A stretch of DNA of 64,000 nt from PNNG01 sp046291695 (GTDB lineage: Bacteria > Bacteroidota > Bacteroidia > UBA7662). Positions 34,001 to 42,932 of the stretch are shown one piece after another. A program made the translations under genes and the position numbers. The stretch lies in the NCBI GenBank assembly GCA_046291695.1, contig JBKBSO010000014.1, positions 1 through 64,000 on the forward strand, written 5' to 3'. A model generated the notes under the pieces. It was not told the DNA's origin. It saw only the letters and a list, made by a program, of their open reading frames with translations, and searched no databases. Position 1 is the first letter of the stretch. Each line of letters opens with the position of its first letter.

Positions 34001-36934
34001 AACGGATCAGCCATTTTAATTTTAGACGGGCTTAAACATTTTGAACTGAATGGTGCGCATATCAACGATAGTGTCGCCCGAATTCGATTAGTAGATAATG
34101 GTCAAAACAGTAATACTTCGGTCATCAGGCTTGATGCTTTGCCTTCAAAACACGTTCACAACATTAAACTAATCAACCTCGAAATCGAGGCGACTCATCA
34201 AAACACCATACAAACTGGCATTCAGGCCACTTTGCCTTCAGGGCCTGCCGGAACCTATCATCACCCGGCACTTGCTGATATTCAAATCAAAAACATTCGA
34301 TTCCAAAAACTATCGCATGGCATTAGTCTTTCCGCTGCTCAACGTGGAGGACGTAGAATTAGCATAGAAAATTGTGTTTTTGGCGACAGTCTTGAGGTTA
34401 GCAAGCAAATCCGGAGAATAGGTATCTCCCTAACAGGTACTACACACAGCCTCATTAAGCGCAACATCATCACCAACATGCGCGATTCTACCTCCGCCAC
34501 CCTTTCTGGCATAGTAGTTTTGCAAAATTCGCATTATACTCGGATTGAGGCCAATAGGATATTCAAAATTCATAACAAGAGCTATGCGCCAACCCCGGTA
34601 GGCACTGGCGGGGTAGAAGGCATTCGTATGAACAGCGATTCCATCATGGCGATCAATAATGTTATTTATGATTTACATATAAATAACCGGGGCTTAACCT
34701 CCTTCATTGGCGCGATAGGAATACGCATAGGATTTGGCAGAGGACTTGCTGTGCACCACAATTCAATTTATTTATCTGGTCATTTTGAAGCCTTTAGCGG
34801 CGAAAACAACGGGGTGATATTGGCAGCTGTCCAGATAAATTCAAACATCATTTCGGCCCAAATCACCAACAATATGTTTGCGCTGGCTTGTTCAGCATCT
34901 CACCCTTCATATTTTAATGCCATTTGGCATTCGGGTACCAGTTATGCACCACTGTGTATTACCGACCACAACGCCTATCTACTAACCAATACCTATATGC
35001 ACACTGCTGTACGCACCAATTCACAGTCGGCTGCTCAAGTGTTCTCAAATATTGGTGACTGGCGTACCGCTATGGGTAACCATTTGGATGCAAATTCCTA
35101 TCCCCAACAACGGAAAGTGGCACCACCTAACTTTGGAACAGGAATACCGGTACCTGCTCCAGGCACCATTACAGGTATGGAATCGGCAGGAATGGATTTG
35201 TTCAGCAACAATGTAGTGCCCACCGATTATTTTAATCAAACCCGCCCTGCAGGCAGCGGCACAGCACCCGATATGGGTGCCTTTGAGTTCGATGGTATTG
35301 CTGCAACCGAACCTTACCCACCCATCATCGATAGTGTTATCATCACGCCAAGCGGCAGCCAGTGTACTACAACTCCCCGAATTGTTCGGGCCTACGTACG
35401 CGATAATCCCGGTGGTATTGGCATTGATTCAGTTTGGCTGCGCCGAAGCATAAACAGTCAGAATAGCCCGATTATAGGCTTACAGCTTGTGTCGGGCAAT
35501 GCACAAGCTGGTGTTTACGAAACCACACTGCCCGGCTCTTTCAACTTCCAAACCATAGATGGTGACCTATTTGCACGCGATTCGTTAACAAACCTGGTGG
35601 TAGAACAAGATGTTTTCCGCTATATAGACGACTACATCAGCTATTCGGGCGGAAATGATGCGTTGATTAATCCGGGCGATACGGTTCAACTAACAGGCGT
35701 AAGCGCGCGTCAACAAACCACCCAAATATTGGCTTACGCCAACCCCATTGCCCAACTTGCAACCGCAGGCGTAATGTTCAACCTGGTAAATCTGAAAGAA
35801 CCGAGCCGGGTTAAAGCTGTTTATCTGCTGCCAGCAGCTCCTGGTAACCAAAATGTGCGGGTTTACTATCGGGCCGGTGGTAAAAATGGGTTCGAAACAG
35901 ATAGTTCAGCTTGGCACCTCGAAGGTAGTTACACCATCAACCCAAGCAGTAATCAACAACCTTTTTTACTTACATTAAACGGCATTAGTATCCGAGCCGG
36001 TGAAACCATGGGGATTTATCTGCAATATGTTGCCAGGTATGGCGAAAACAATTCCAATCCCCAAAATGTGGATGTGCGCATCGAAAACAATGAAATCATG
36101 CAAACGGCTTGGGCACGTTGTTGCCCACCGGTACCCTTTTCAGGCGAAATAATTTATGAACGCGACTACAACTTCAGCTGGAAAGATTTGGCTGGCAACT
36201 TGCTTAGCGACAGCTTGGGTTTGGTCGTGAGCCCAAACCAAACAACAGCCTATCAATTTGAAGTTAACGACGGTTTTTGTAGTCGAATCGACACGGTTCA
36301 TGTAGTACTTAGAAACGACATCCGTTACGACATAGGTGTAAGTCGCATTCGTTTTATGCCCGACCAGTTTCCAACACACAACAATCCGGTTTCTGTTGAA
36401 GCAACCTTTAAAAATTACGGCCAACTTACCGCCACTAACTTCGATGCCTGCTACGCTGTCAATGGCGTCGAAATCAATTGTAATGTTATCAATACCTCAT
36501 TGGCGCCAGGTGATAGCCTTGTTAGCATATTTTCACAATCTTTTACCCTAACCACCACCATAGGCAGCAGCAGCCTAAACCTTTGCAGCTATACAAGGGC
36601 CGTAAATCCCACCGATTTTAACCCTTCCAATGACACGGCCTGTAATCTTTACTTGTTTGGAAACGTCAATGAGCAAAATCAAATTGGCATAATTCATTAC
36701 CCCAACCCTACTTCCCATACGCTAAACATCGAGTGGAACCAGGCTTTAAAAGCAGAATTGGTGGTACACAATACCGTAGGACAAATCGTACATCGGCAAC
36801 AAATCAACAGCGAAGGTGCTGATAAGCTTGAGCTGCATTGTAGCCAATGGGCTACCGGCATGTATACCTATAGCCTGTTACCCACGCATGCTCAACAGAG
36901 CATCGTACGCAAACGGTTTATTGTACAACATTGA
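31034..36934 (+). CDS. Giant T9SS-secreted beta-helix surface protein (1966 aa)
   Basis: A very large exported protein with a signal peptide (about 1-18, ending SQAQ) and a type A T9SS sorting domain over the last 80 or so residues (HYPNPTSHTLNIEW near 1886, with a terminal basic KRFIVQH). Two right-handed parallel beta-helix regions lie at about 320-775 and 930-1415. Each is Asn- and Ile-rich with phrases such as NNIINARH, and each ends in GAFEFD (near 775 and 1415). Beta-sandwich-like segments separate them. No catalytic motif of a polysaccharide lyase was recognised. It may bind surfaces or glycans after export across the outer membrane. The T9SS machinery is not encoded in this window. 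Confidence 0.9.
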   Translation: MKYAFTLLFSLLYAGSQAQESISTLPALTGGSVINGIIFQLGANTALTIDTVYVPLTGPLNYTSKMNLWYTPNRITQANVSPPQWTQLLQEVEVLVLNTHPQPAHGPRTGALVIPGGISMMAGDTISLCVARPTGSLGNIIYSPDTSSNPQPFIVSDANLSLLTGASFGFAGTLPILNITNTRYNGGVAYRLPRPRDMRTTTILSPITIAEGNNFMSIRVQNAGTDTIFSFDAGYSFDNQAAVMQLNVQPNPPLAPNDWMDLSFNTPWNVGIVANHHIKSWVNNVNNLGNDLFSANDTLQKSFCKPYEGSFTVGDSLSDYLSLHDAFNDFNQCGISGPIELLLKNGDYQGPFYVPDFPANQRNYLIQIRSASENAQDVRFLNNGPNTFDRSHLVISTQHPVSIRDISFLKTQNTLLAEQACISFVHSQTRGVVRSCRFNDETLSNANTNLGIWHRGSYSIFESNVFNGFYHAIFLQGDEYPMTQQQNAVTKNEINNYRYRAIYALNQYNVLISHNLIHQYAGNNAAGAAIHAQNLFRGQISENQISGEIGNFAFFLNNLNADTINPLLNPNRIFNNIINARHASRLQSNTNQLIYLVMNRQTAVSYNPADAIEITHNTIRYEHNPNANFIGNAALFLISSASTASDTDVYSLLLANNIFDIRPSSGNIPSNFRMLQANNQVLLGVMTSSHNNYLFRGSNTPPMFRGGMPLANYNSVSDWNQATGQEVLSTTFDPIFLTPEILVPTSVALNNRGVSVSFVQTDIIGQARDSLTPDFGAFEFDEAYFSVINHQPLGDTLPSAGRYVYATIADTAGVLEMGAQRLFYRKKGSVNWEMDSLPIVNGTVHQFFLDYSLLGPAQAGDTLEYYLAVRNNSGTVTTFPFGGIGLRPPQRIPPSQLISFRLLPVMGGTYLVGTNQPNTDFTTLTDAFHALNTRLIISPVTLLLTDSVYGPNETFPLQLHALQRYTDSVQVAIRPYHLQNQVVIRGHAANGSAILILDGLKHFELNGAHINDSVARIRLVDNGQNSNTSVIRLDALPSKHVHNIKLINLEIEATHQNTIQTGIQATLPSGPAGTYHHPALADIQIKNIRFQKLSHGISLSAAQRGGRRISIENCVFGDSLEVSKQIRRIGISLTGTTHSLIKRNIITNMRDSTSATLSGIVVLQNSHYTRIEANRIFKIHNKSYAPTPVGTGGVEGIRMNSDSIMAINNVIYDLHINNRGLTSFIGAIGIRIGFGRGLAVHHNSIYLSGHFEAFSGENNGVILAAVQINSNIISAQITNNMFALACSASHPSYFNAIWHSGTSYAPLCITDHNAYLLTNTYMHTAVRTNSQSAAQVFSNIGDWRTAMGNHLDANSYPQQRKVAPPNFGTGIPVPAPGTITGMESAGMDLFSNNVVPTDYFNQTRPAGSGTAPDMGAFEFDGIAATEPYPPIIDSVIITPSGSQCTTTPRIVRAYVRDNPGGIGIDSVWLRRSINSQNSPIIGLQLVSGNAQAGVYETTLPGSFNFQTIDGDLFARDSLTNLVVEQDVFRYIDDYISYSGGNDALINPGDTVQLTGVSARQQTTQILAYANPIAQLATAGVMFNLVNLKEPSRVKAVYLLPAAPGNQNVRVYYRAGGKNGFETDSSAWHLEGSYTINPSSNQQPFLLTLNGISIRAGETMGIYLQYVARYGENNSNPQNVDVRIENNEIMQTAWARCCPPVPFSGEIIYERDYNFSWKDLAGNLLSDSLGLVVSPNQTTAYQFEVNDGFCSRIDTVHVVLRNDIRYDIGVSRIRFMPDQFPTHNNPVSVEATFKNYGQLTATNFDACYAVNGVEINCNVINTSLAPGDSLVSIFSQSFTLTTTIGSSSLNLCSYTRAVNPTDFNPSNDTACNLYLFGNVNEQNQIGIIHYPNPTSHTLNIEWNQALKAELVVHNTVGQIVHRQQINSEGADKLELHCSQWATGMYTYSLLPTHAQQSIVRKRFIVQH

Positions 36935-36995
36935 TATTCGAACTTGATTGGGGCATTTTGACGATTATATCGGTCGTTCTTGTTAGTTTTAGGGC

Positions 36996-37508
36996 ATGTT
37001 AAGTCTTCGCTACCTTTTATTAGTCTTGGCTTTATTCCTACCTGCCTTACTGAACGCGCAAAGTCGCCAACTTTCGGTGTATAAACCTAATGGCACCTTG
37101 GCACAGCGTTTTTATGAAGGCGATATGATTTCGTTGCAATGGAAGCAGGAGCAGTGGATTCGCGGAGTACTCGACAAGTTATATGTCGACAGCCTGGTGC
37201 TTGATGGGCTACCCATTTCACTCCAAGACATCTCTGCTGTACGGGTAATGAAAAGCGCTTTGCTTACGCCTGCCCTTAACCTGGGCATCGCAGGAGTGCT
37301 TTACCCGGGCATTGTGATTATCAACGGCTTAACTTCCGACAGCCGACCTTTACTTACCACAAGGGCCGCCTGGAGTTCAGTGCTATTGCTTGGCGCTGCA
37401 GGCGCACTCACCTATGCGGGTGGTTTACGCACCTACCATACCACCGAACCGGGTAGGTTGCGGATCACCGATTTTAACTTTAATGCTTTGGGAGAACAAA
37501 CGCCATGA
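36996..37508 (+). CDS. Exported protein of unknown function
   Basis: A 170-residue protein with a signal peptide (about 1-21, ending LLNAQ). Its first half is beta-rich with KPNGTLAQRFYEGDMISLQW. A hydrophobic pair of segments follows at about 85-110 and 120-140, so it may be membrane-associated. I do not recognise the family. The stop codon overlaps the start of the HAD gene (ATGA), so they are co-translated. A TAGTTTTA box at 36984-36991 with TTG at 36958 could be its promoter, though it is close to the ATG. Confidence 0.7.
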   Translation: MLSLRYLLLVLALFLPALLNAQSRQLSVYKPNGTLAQRFYEGDMISLQWKQEQWIRGVLDKLYVDSLVLDGLPISLQDISAVRVMKSALLTPALNLGIAGVLYPGIVIINGLTSDSRPLLTTRAAWSSVLLLGAAGALTYAGGLRTYHTTEPGRLRITDFNFNALGEQTP

Positions 37509-37948
37509 CCTTAAATCACACAGATCCGGAAAAGTTACTACACCAGGCCACCGACGAAAGTGGTCATACCATTAGTCCACAATTGCCAAAAGAAGTTCGT
37601 AATTTTTTGATTGATATTGACGGTACCGTCACCGAAGATGTGCCCAACGAAGAGCCCGAACGGATGAAAAGCTGCGAGCCTTTTTACGATGCTTTGGAAA
37701 TGGTAAATAAGTGGTACGACGAAGGACATATCATTACCTTTTTCACTTCTCGAACTGAAGATTTACGCGAAATCACAGAAGAATGGTTAAATCGTCATGG
37801 CTTTAAGTATCACGGTATGCTCATGAATAAGCCCAGGGGAGGCAACTATCATTGGATAGACAATCACATTGTAAGGGCTACCCGTTACGAAGGTAAATTC
37901 ACCGATTTGGTTCGCATGACAAAAACCATTGAGGTTTTCAAAGATTAA
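37505..37948 (+). CDS. Small HAD-superfamily phosphatase-like protein
   Basis: A 147-residue HAD-fold protein. Motif I is DIDGT (Asp37 nucleophile and Asp39), motif II is Thr81-Ser82 in FFTSRTED, motif III may be Lys109 in NKPRGG, and Asp119 sits in HWIDNHIV. A cap domain is absent, so the substrate may be large or a protein. Homologues in Bacteroidota are often labelled phosphoheptose isomerase, which the motifs do not support. It overlaps the upstream exported-protein gene by four bases. Confidence 0.8.
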   Translation: MTLNHTDPEKLLHQATDESGHTISPQLPKEVRNFLIDIDGTVTEDVPNEEPERMKSCEPFYDALEMVNKWYDEGHIITFFTSRTEDLREITEEWLNRHGFKYHGMLMNKPRGGNYHWIDNHIVRATRYEGKFTDLVRMTKTIEVFKD

Positions 37949-38002
37949 CTTCAAAAAGCCATTAAAAAACTCTTTTTTTGTACTGTATTTGGCAATTGAG
38001 TT

Positions 38003-38356
38003 ATGAATAAAATCACAGCAGGTTACAAAATGCTTATGATTCTGGCCAACGTTGATGGTCAGCATTTGGAGCAGGAACACTCCCTTATCATTGAATATCT
38101 GGGCAGCAGTTTCGACCCCCGTACGGTTGATGCGACCATCAAAGCCGAACAGCTCCGCATTCAGGCACTTCCTCAGGAAAGCCAAATGATCGAGTTTCGC
38201 GAAGCCATGAACTATTTCTATTCGCACAGCACTTCGGCTGAGCGTTCAAAATTTTTACAGCTTGCCATGGATCTCATCAAAAGTGATGAACACATCACAC
38301 GCGAAGAGAATATTTTCATTAACAAGCTGTTCGACGCCTGGGGCGAAACAGAATAA
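38003..38356 (+). CDS. TerB-like helical protein
   Basis: A 117-residue all-helical cytoplasmic protein that resembles the TerB family: ILANVDGQHLEQE near the N terminus and a repeated LIKSDEHITREENIFINKL near the C terminus, with acidic residues that could bind metal. TerB-like proteins are associated with tellurite resistance loci but also occur alone, as here. The next gene begins ten bases later and may be co-transcribed. Confidence 0.7.
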   Translation: MNKITAGYKMLMILANVDGQHLEQEHSLIIEYLGSSFDPRTVDATIKAEQLRIQALPQESQMIEFREAMNYFYSHSTSAERSKFLQLAMDLIKSDEHITREENIFINKLFDAWGETE

Positions 38357-38365
38357 ACGGGTGCA

Positions 38366-40027
38366 TTGAAACAGCCCTTGATACCCCCTTCAGAACGCTG
38401 GATTTGGCTGTTCTTATTTGCCATGGCCTGGATGGCAGGAATGCATTTGTCGCTCTGGGACCAAGATGAAAGCGCTTACGCAGGATTTGCCTTCCAAATG
38501 ATTGAGTCAGGAAATTGGCTGATTCCTGATTTCCTATGGAGCGAAGTACACCGAAAACCTCCGCTACATTTTTGGGCCATAGCGCTGAGCAATTTGCTAT
38601 TTGGATTCCATGAATTTGCCATAAGGATTCCATCCCTCTTAGCCATTTTCGGCACGGTGCTATTGGTACGTTATCAGGCTGTGCAGGTATTTGGCGAACA
38701 GGTTGCCAAAACAGCAGCCTGGATATTGGCCGGAAATATTTTGCTTTTGCAATTAATCAAAATTTCGGTAACCGATTCAAGCTTGTTGTTTTTTGAAACA
38801 CTGGCAGCCCTATCGCTGATCAATTTTTTACATCAAGCCAAAGCTCGATATTGGTGGTTATTGCTCCTAGGAACTACAGGTGCTCTGTTGGTCAAAGGCC
38901 CTCCTGTGCTTATTTTGCTCTTCGGCATGCTGGGTTTATTTCTGGTTTTTTCTCACGAAAGAAGAAAAATAATCGGTTTACACCCTTGGTTACTTTTTCC
39001 CCTTGCAGCATTACCCTTATTCCTGTGGGGCTGGTTCGCATGGCAAAGCGACGGCGGCATATTTATTCTTTGGATGGTAGATTGGTACACCATTCGGCGC
39101 GTATCCTCCGAAGTTTTTGGCCAAACCGGCCCACCCGGCTACCATTTTGTCCTTATTTTATTAGCTTTTTTGCCCTTTATCCCACTATTCTTTAAAAGTG
39201 CAAAAAGCCTTATTCAACAATATAGCTGGAAGAAACCTGAATACAGCAATTTTATCCTGTTGGCCTGGCTCATAAGTGGCTGGGTTATTTACGAACTATT
39301 CAAATCAAAGCTCCCCACTTACGCCATCGCCGCCTACCCGGCTATCGCCATCCTAGTGGCACGTCAATTTGTAAAATTGCAAGCCGGCGCATTCCTCAAT
39401 GAACTTAGCCTGAAAGCCGGTTTGATCGTTTTTGCTGCGATCAGCTTTGGCGTCGGCATCGGCATTCCATTGGCCATGGAGATAGATTATGATGGGGCTG
39501 CACTTTTTAGCGACAATATCATCATGCTCGGTAGGCTCTTGGGTATAATCCTATTTAGCATCAGCGGGGCAATTATCGTAATGCTCTTAAAATCACGTTT
39601 TGCTATTGCTTTCAAACTGATGCTCAGTTATAGCCTATGCCTTTTGTTTGGGCTTTGGTTTGTATTTGTGCCTGCCATTGAAACACCGCGTTCAGGAACA
39701 AAAGCACTAGCCACTTGGCTAGCTGAAAATATCCCGCCTGAAAAAACTGTGCTTCTGAGTAAAAACATGACCCTGCCTAGTCTGGCTTTTTACTTAAAAC
39801 AACAAAATCAAGCTTTTGAAATTGCTAAAAGCCCTGATGTTTGGGCCAAAGCAATTGAAGAGGAACAGACTTATTTGGTTTTCAACAGCGATAATATTGC
39901 CCTACTTCAAGAAACGGTTACCTCCGCCAAGCTGCATTTTGATATCGTGTACGAAAAAGAAGCTATTATCCTTGATTTCGGGAAACGCACTACTTGGTTT
40001 GTAGTTAAAGGATCAACCCCCAAATGA
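38366..40027 (+). CDS. ArnT-like family 39 glycosyltransferase
   Basis: A 553-residue polytopic membrane glycosyltransferase in the PMT/ArnT group, which uses polyprenyl-phosphate sugars and works on the periplasmic side of the inner membrane. The first loop carries the acidic pair WDQDESAYAGF near residue 30, as in the family. About eleven hydrophobic segments follow, and the last 100 residues form a soluble tail. The start appears to be TTG at 38366, needed for the first membrane helix; the first ATG (38423) would truncate it. Its end overlaps convergent recR by 15 bases. The acceptor may be lipid A or a protein. Confidence 0.85.
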   Translation: MKQPLIPPSERWIWLFLFAMAWMAGMHLSLWDQDESAYAGFAFQMIESGNWLIPDFLWSEVHRKPPLHFWAIALSNLLFGFHEFAIRIPSLLAIFGTVLLVRYQAVQVFGEQVAKTAAWILAGNILLLQLIKISVTDSSLLFFETLAALSLINFLHQAKARYWWLLLLGTTGALLVKGPPVLILLFGMLGLFLVFSHERRKIIGLHPWLLFPLAALPLFLWGWFAWQSDGGIFILWMVDWYTIRRVSSEVFGQTGPPGYHFVLILLAFLPFIPLFFKSAKSLIQQYSWKKPEYSNFILLAWLISGWVIYELFKSKLPTYAIAAYPAIAILVARQFVKLQAGAFLNELSLKAGLIVFAAISFGVGIGIPLAMEIDYDGAALFSDNIIMLGRLLGIILFSISGAIIVMLLKSRFAIAFKLMLSYSLCLLFGLWFVFVPAIETPRSGTKALATWLAENIPPEKTVLLSKNMTLPSLAFYLKQQNQAFEIAKSPDVWAKAIEEEQTYLVFNSDNIALLQETVTSAKLHFDIVYEKEAIILDFGKRTTWFVVKGSTPK

Positions 40028-40630
40028 CTGAAACGGAATTCGTTGCTGAATAGAGCGACCGAGCGTGATTTCATCGGCATATTCGAGTTCCCCACCAATC
40101 GCAATCCCACGAGCGATGGTACTTATTTTTACTTCCGGCCAATTTTGTAGTTTGCGTGCCAGGTAAAATGCCGTGGTATCGCCTTCCATAGTAGCCGAAA
40201 AAGCTAATAAAACCTCACCCACTTCACCCAAAGCTAAGCGTTCCAGCAAACTGTCTATTTTGAGCTGCTCCGGACCAACGCCATCCATTGGGGCAATTAA
40301 TCCGCCTAAAACATGGTACAAGCCATGATACTGACCCGTTTGCTCAATGGCAATAACGTCACGCATATCCGCCACCACACACACCAATGACTGGTTACGG
40401 CTGCCGTTGCTACAAATCTGACATAGGCTTGCGTCGCTGATATTGTTACACTTTTTACAATAGGTAATCTTGGTAGCAAGCCTACTAACCGCTTCCGCCA
40501 ATTGCAAAGCCTCCCCTTCCTCTTGTCGCAATAAATGTAGCGTAAGCCGTAAAGCTGTTTTTTTTCCAATGCCCGGAAATCGCGAAAAAGCATTTACGGC
40601 ATCTTCAATAAGTCGGGAAGGATAATTCAT
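40013..40630 (-). CDS. recR: Recombination mediator protein RecR
   Basis: A 205-residue DNA-repair protein that helps RecF/RecO load RecA at gaps. The helix-hairpin-helix FSRFPGIGKKTALRL spans about 15-29, a zinc finger has Cys58, Cys61, Cys70 and Cys73, and a Toprim domain begins near residue 82 (VCVVADMRDVIAIE). Length and order match the family. A TATTTTTG box ends four bases before the ATG, the same close spacing as at glyS. Confidence 0.97.
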   Translation of the reverse strand: MNYPSRLIEDAVNAFSRFPGIGKKTALRLTLHLLRQEEGEALQLAEAVSRLATKITYCKKCNNISDASLCQICSNGSRNQSLVCVVADMRDVIAIEQTGQYHGLYHVLGGLIAPMDGVGPEQLKIDSLLERLALGEVGEVLLAFSATMEGDTTAFYLARKLQNWPEVKISTIARGIAIGGELEYADEITLGRSIQQRIPFQSFGG

Positions 40631-40634
40631 CCGC

Positions 40635-40667
40635 CAAAAATAAGATGAAAATACCGCAATGCAGCAA
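40635..40667 (-). promoter_or_regulatory. Candidate recR promoter (TTG / TATTTTTG)
   Basis: On the minus strand TTG (40667-40665) is followed after 22 bases by the perfect box TATTTTTG (40642-40635). Only four bases separate the box from the ATG. Confidence 0.5.
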
Positions 40668-40769
40668 GCTCAAATAAAACCAAGCATTTACCAAAAAACA
40701 GCTGTCTTCTCCTATTTTTGTCTGAACTACCGCTCCGCACAGAACTACTCACCTTCCGCCAATCTGTTG

Positions 40770-42221
40770 ATGACCCCTTCCAGTATTCTGTTTATTATTG
40801 CCGCCTACTTTTTGGTGCTCATCCTCATTTCGCGCATTACCGGCCGAAAGTCCGACAATGCCTCTTTTTTTCTGGCTAACCGAAATGCACCTTGGTATCT
40901 GGTGGCCTTCGGCATGATTGGGTCCAGTCTTTCAGGAGTAACTTTTATTTCTATTCCAGGTACAGTAGGCAGTCAGGCCTTCAGCTATATGCAGTTGGTA
41001 CTTGGTTATTTCCTTGGCTATCTGGTTATTATTAAAGTATTATTACCGCTGTATTACCGCCTCAATCTTACCAGCATTTATGCCTATTTACAAAGCCGAT
41101 TGGGCTTTTACAGCCATAAAACAGGTGCAGCCTTCTTTTTACTCTCAAGAAGTATTGGTTCCTCATTCCGTTTGTACCTGGTGGCCATGGTACTCGATAG
41201 CTTCGTACTGCAGCAATGGGGCATCCCCTTTTGGCTCACAGTAAGCCTAACCATCTTGCTCATTTGGCTCTATACCTTTAGAAGTGGTATCAAAACCATT
41301 ATCTGGACCGATACCCTTCAAACTGCTTTCCTAATAGGGGCCGTCATCATTTCCATCAGCATCATTGCCGGCGATTTAAATCTTAGCCTTTCTGAACTGC
41401 CCGCATTCATTGCCCAGAGCGATTACAGCCGCATTTTTTTCTGGGATGGCAATAGCCCCATGAATTTCTTTAAAATGTTTTTCTCCGGTGCGTTTATTAC
41501 CATCGTCATGACCGGGCTCGACCAAGACATGATGCAAAAAAACCTTTCGTGCCGCTCGCTTGCCGACGCCCAAAAAAACATGTTTTGGTTTAGCCTTGTA
41601 CTCATAGCCGTGAATCTGCTCTTTTTGAGTCTTGGGGCACTGCTATACCTTTACAGCGAATCCAAAGGCATTGCCATACCGGCAACCAAAGATGAACTTT
41701 TCCCGATGCTGGCCATACGCCATTTTGCCCCCATCGCCGGTTTTACCTTTGTACTTGGCTTGGTAGCAGCCGCTTATTCCAGTGCCGATTCGGCCCTTAC
41801 CGCCCTCACCACCTCCTTTTGCGTCGATTTTCTCGGTTTCAAAAAGACGGAAGGCAGTGTACGTACGCGCATGTGGGTGCACATTGGCATGTCGATTTTT
41901 ATTGGCTTGCAGATTTTACTCTTCCGCTCGCTGCACAACGACTCCCTCATTACACAACTTTTTAAAGTAGCCGGCTACACCTATGGCCCCCTGCTGGGCA
42001 TGTTTAGTTTCGGCTTATTCACCCGTTGGCAAATAAATGACAAATGGGTACCGCTGGTAGCAATAATATCGCCGCTGCTCTGTTATTGGCTCAATATCAA
42101 CTCCGAAAAATGGCTAAACGGCTACCAATTTGGATTCGAATTATTAATCCTAAACGGCGCCCTAACTTTTACCGGATTGTACTTGTTAAAAACAGCCGAA
42201 AAGCATAACTTAACCACATGA
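40770..42221 (+). CDS. Sodium:solute symporter (SSS family)
   Basis: A 483-residue inner-membrane symporter with about thirteen helices. The N terminus (ITGRKSDNASFFLANRN, then GSSLSGVTFISIPG) is characteristic of SSS carriers, and GLVAAAYSSADSALTAL near 338 contains the conserved sodium-site serines. I start at the ATG at 40770, immediately before the first helix; an upstream in-frame extension of 37 residues overlaps the recR promoter. The substrate is unknown. It is the first gene of a four-gene operon and overlaps the LOG gene by an ATGA junction. Confidence 0.9.
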   Translation: MTPSSILFIIAAYFLVLILISRITGRKSDNASFFLANRNAPWYLVAFGMIGSSLSGVTFISIPGTVGSQAFSYMQLVLGYFLGYLVIIKVLLPLYYRLNLTSIYAYLQSRLGFYSHKTGAAFFLLSRSIGSSFRLYLVAMVLDSFVLQQWGIPFWLTVSLTILLIWLYTFRSGIKTIIWTDTLQTAFLIGAVIISISIIAGDLNLSLSELPAFIAQSDYSRIFFWDGNSPMNFFKMFFSGAFITIVMTGLDQDMMQKNLSCRSLADAQKNMFWFSLVLIAVNLLFLSLGALLYLYSESKGIAIPATKDELFPMLAIRHFAPIAGFTFVLGLVAAAYSSADSALTALTTSFCVDFLGFKKTEGSVRTRMWVHIGMSIFIGLQILLFRSLHNDSLITQLFKVAGYTYGPLLGMFSFGLFTRWQINDKWVPLVAIISPLLCYWLNINSEKWLNGYQFGFELLILNGALTFTGLYLLKTAEKHNLTT

Positions 42222-42931
42222 GTAACGATAAAGACGAACTAATCAGAGGAGCTTTTGAGCAAAAAAGCTGGACTGAAATAAAGGCTGCCTCTTCCTGGCA
42301 GATTTTTAAAATTATTGCTGAATTTGTAGAAGGCTTCGAAAAGCTCTCTAGAATAGGGCCATGCGTATCCATTTTTGGCTCGGCACGTACCAAACCAGAT
42401 AATAAATACTATCTGCTTGCCGAAGAAATTGGCAAAAAGCTCACTGAAAAAGGCTACGGAGTTATTACCGGCGGAGGCCCAGGCATCATGGAAGCCGGAA
42501 ATAAAGGCGCCAAACTGGCCGGTGGAAAGTCTGTGGGACTGAATATCGACCTCCCCTTTGAGCAATTCAGCAACCCTTATATCGATGGTGATAAGTTGAT
42601 CAATTTCGACTACTTCTTCGTACGGAAACTTATGTTTATTAAATACGCCCAAGGCTTCATTGTGTTGCCAGGTGGTTTTGGCACCATGGACGAGCTGTTT
42701 GAAGCCCTAACCCTCATTCAAACGCATAAAATCGGAAAATTCCCTATTGTGTTGGTGGGCTCATCCTATTGGCAAGGGCTCATCGATTGGCTCAAAGCTA
42801 CCATGATGGAAGTTGAACACAACATCAATCCCGACGACCTCGATTTGATGAAAATTGTGGATACTGCCGATGATGCCGTAGAACATATCGAAGAATTTTA
42901 CAGTAAATACGTACTCAGCCCGAATTTCTAA
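42218..42931 (+). CDS. LOG-family (TIGR00730) nucleoside 5'-monophosphate phosphoribohydrolase-like protein
   Basis: A 237-residue Rossmann-fold protein of the LOG/YvdD type. The defining motifs are GGGPGIMEA at 85-93 and PGGFGTMDE at 151-159, the latter being the PGGxGTxxE catalytic signature. Members remove the base from nucleoside monophosphates, including cytokinin ribotides. It is translationally coupled to the symporter gene and one base ahead of the M23 peptidase gene. The physiological nucleotide is not known. Confidence 0.92.
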   Translation: MSNDKDELIRGAFEQKSWTEIKAASSWQIFKIIAEFVEGFEKLSRIGPCVSIFGSARTKPDNKYYLLAEEIGKKLTEKGYGVITGGGPGIMEAGNKGAKLAGGKSVGLNIDLPFEQFSNPYIDGDKLINFDYFFVRKLMFIKYAQGFIVLPGGFGTMDELFEALTLIQTHKIGKFPIVLVGSSYWQGLIDWLKATMMEVEHNINPDDLDLMKIVDTADDAVEHIEEFYSKYVLSPNF

Positions 42932-42932
42932 T

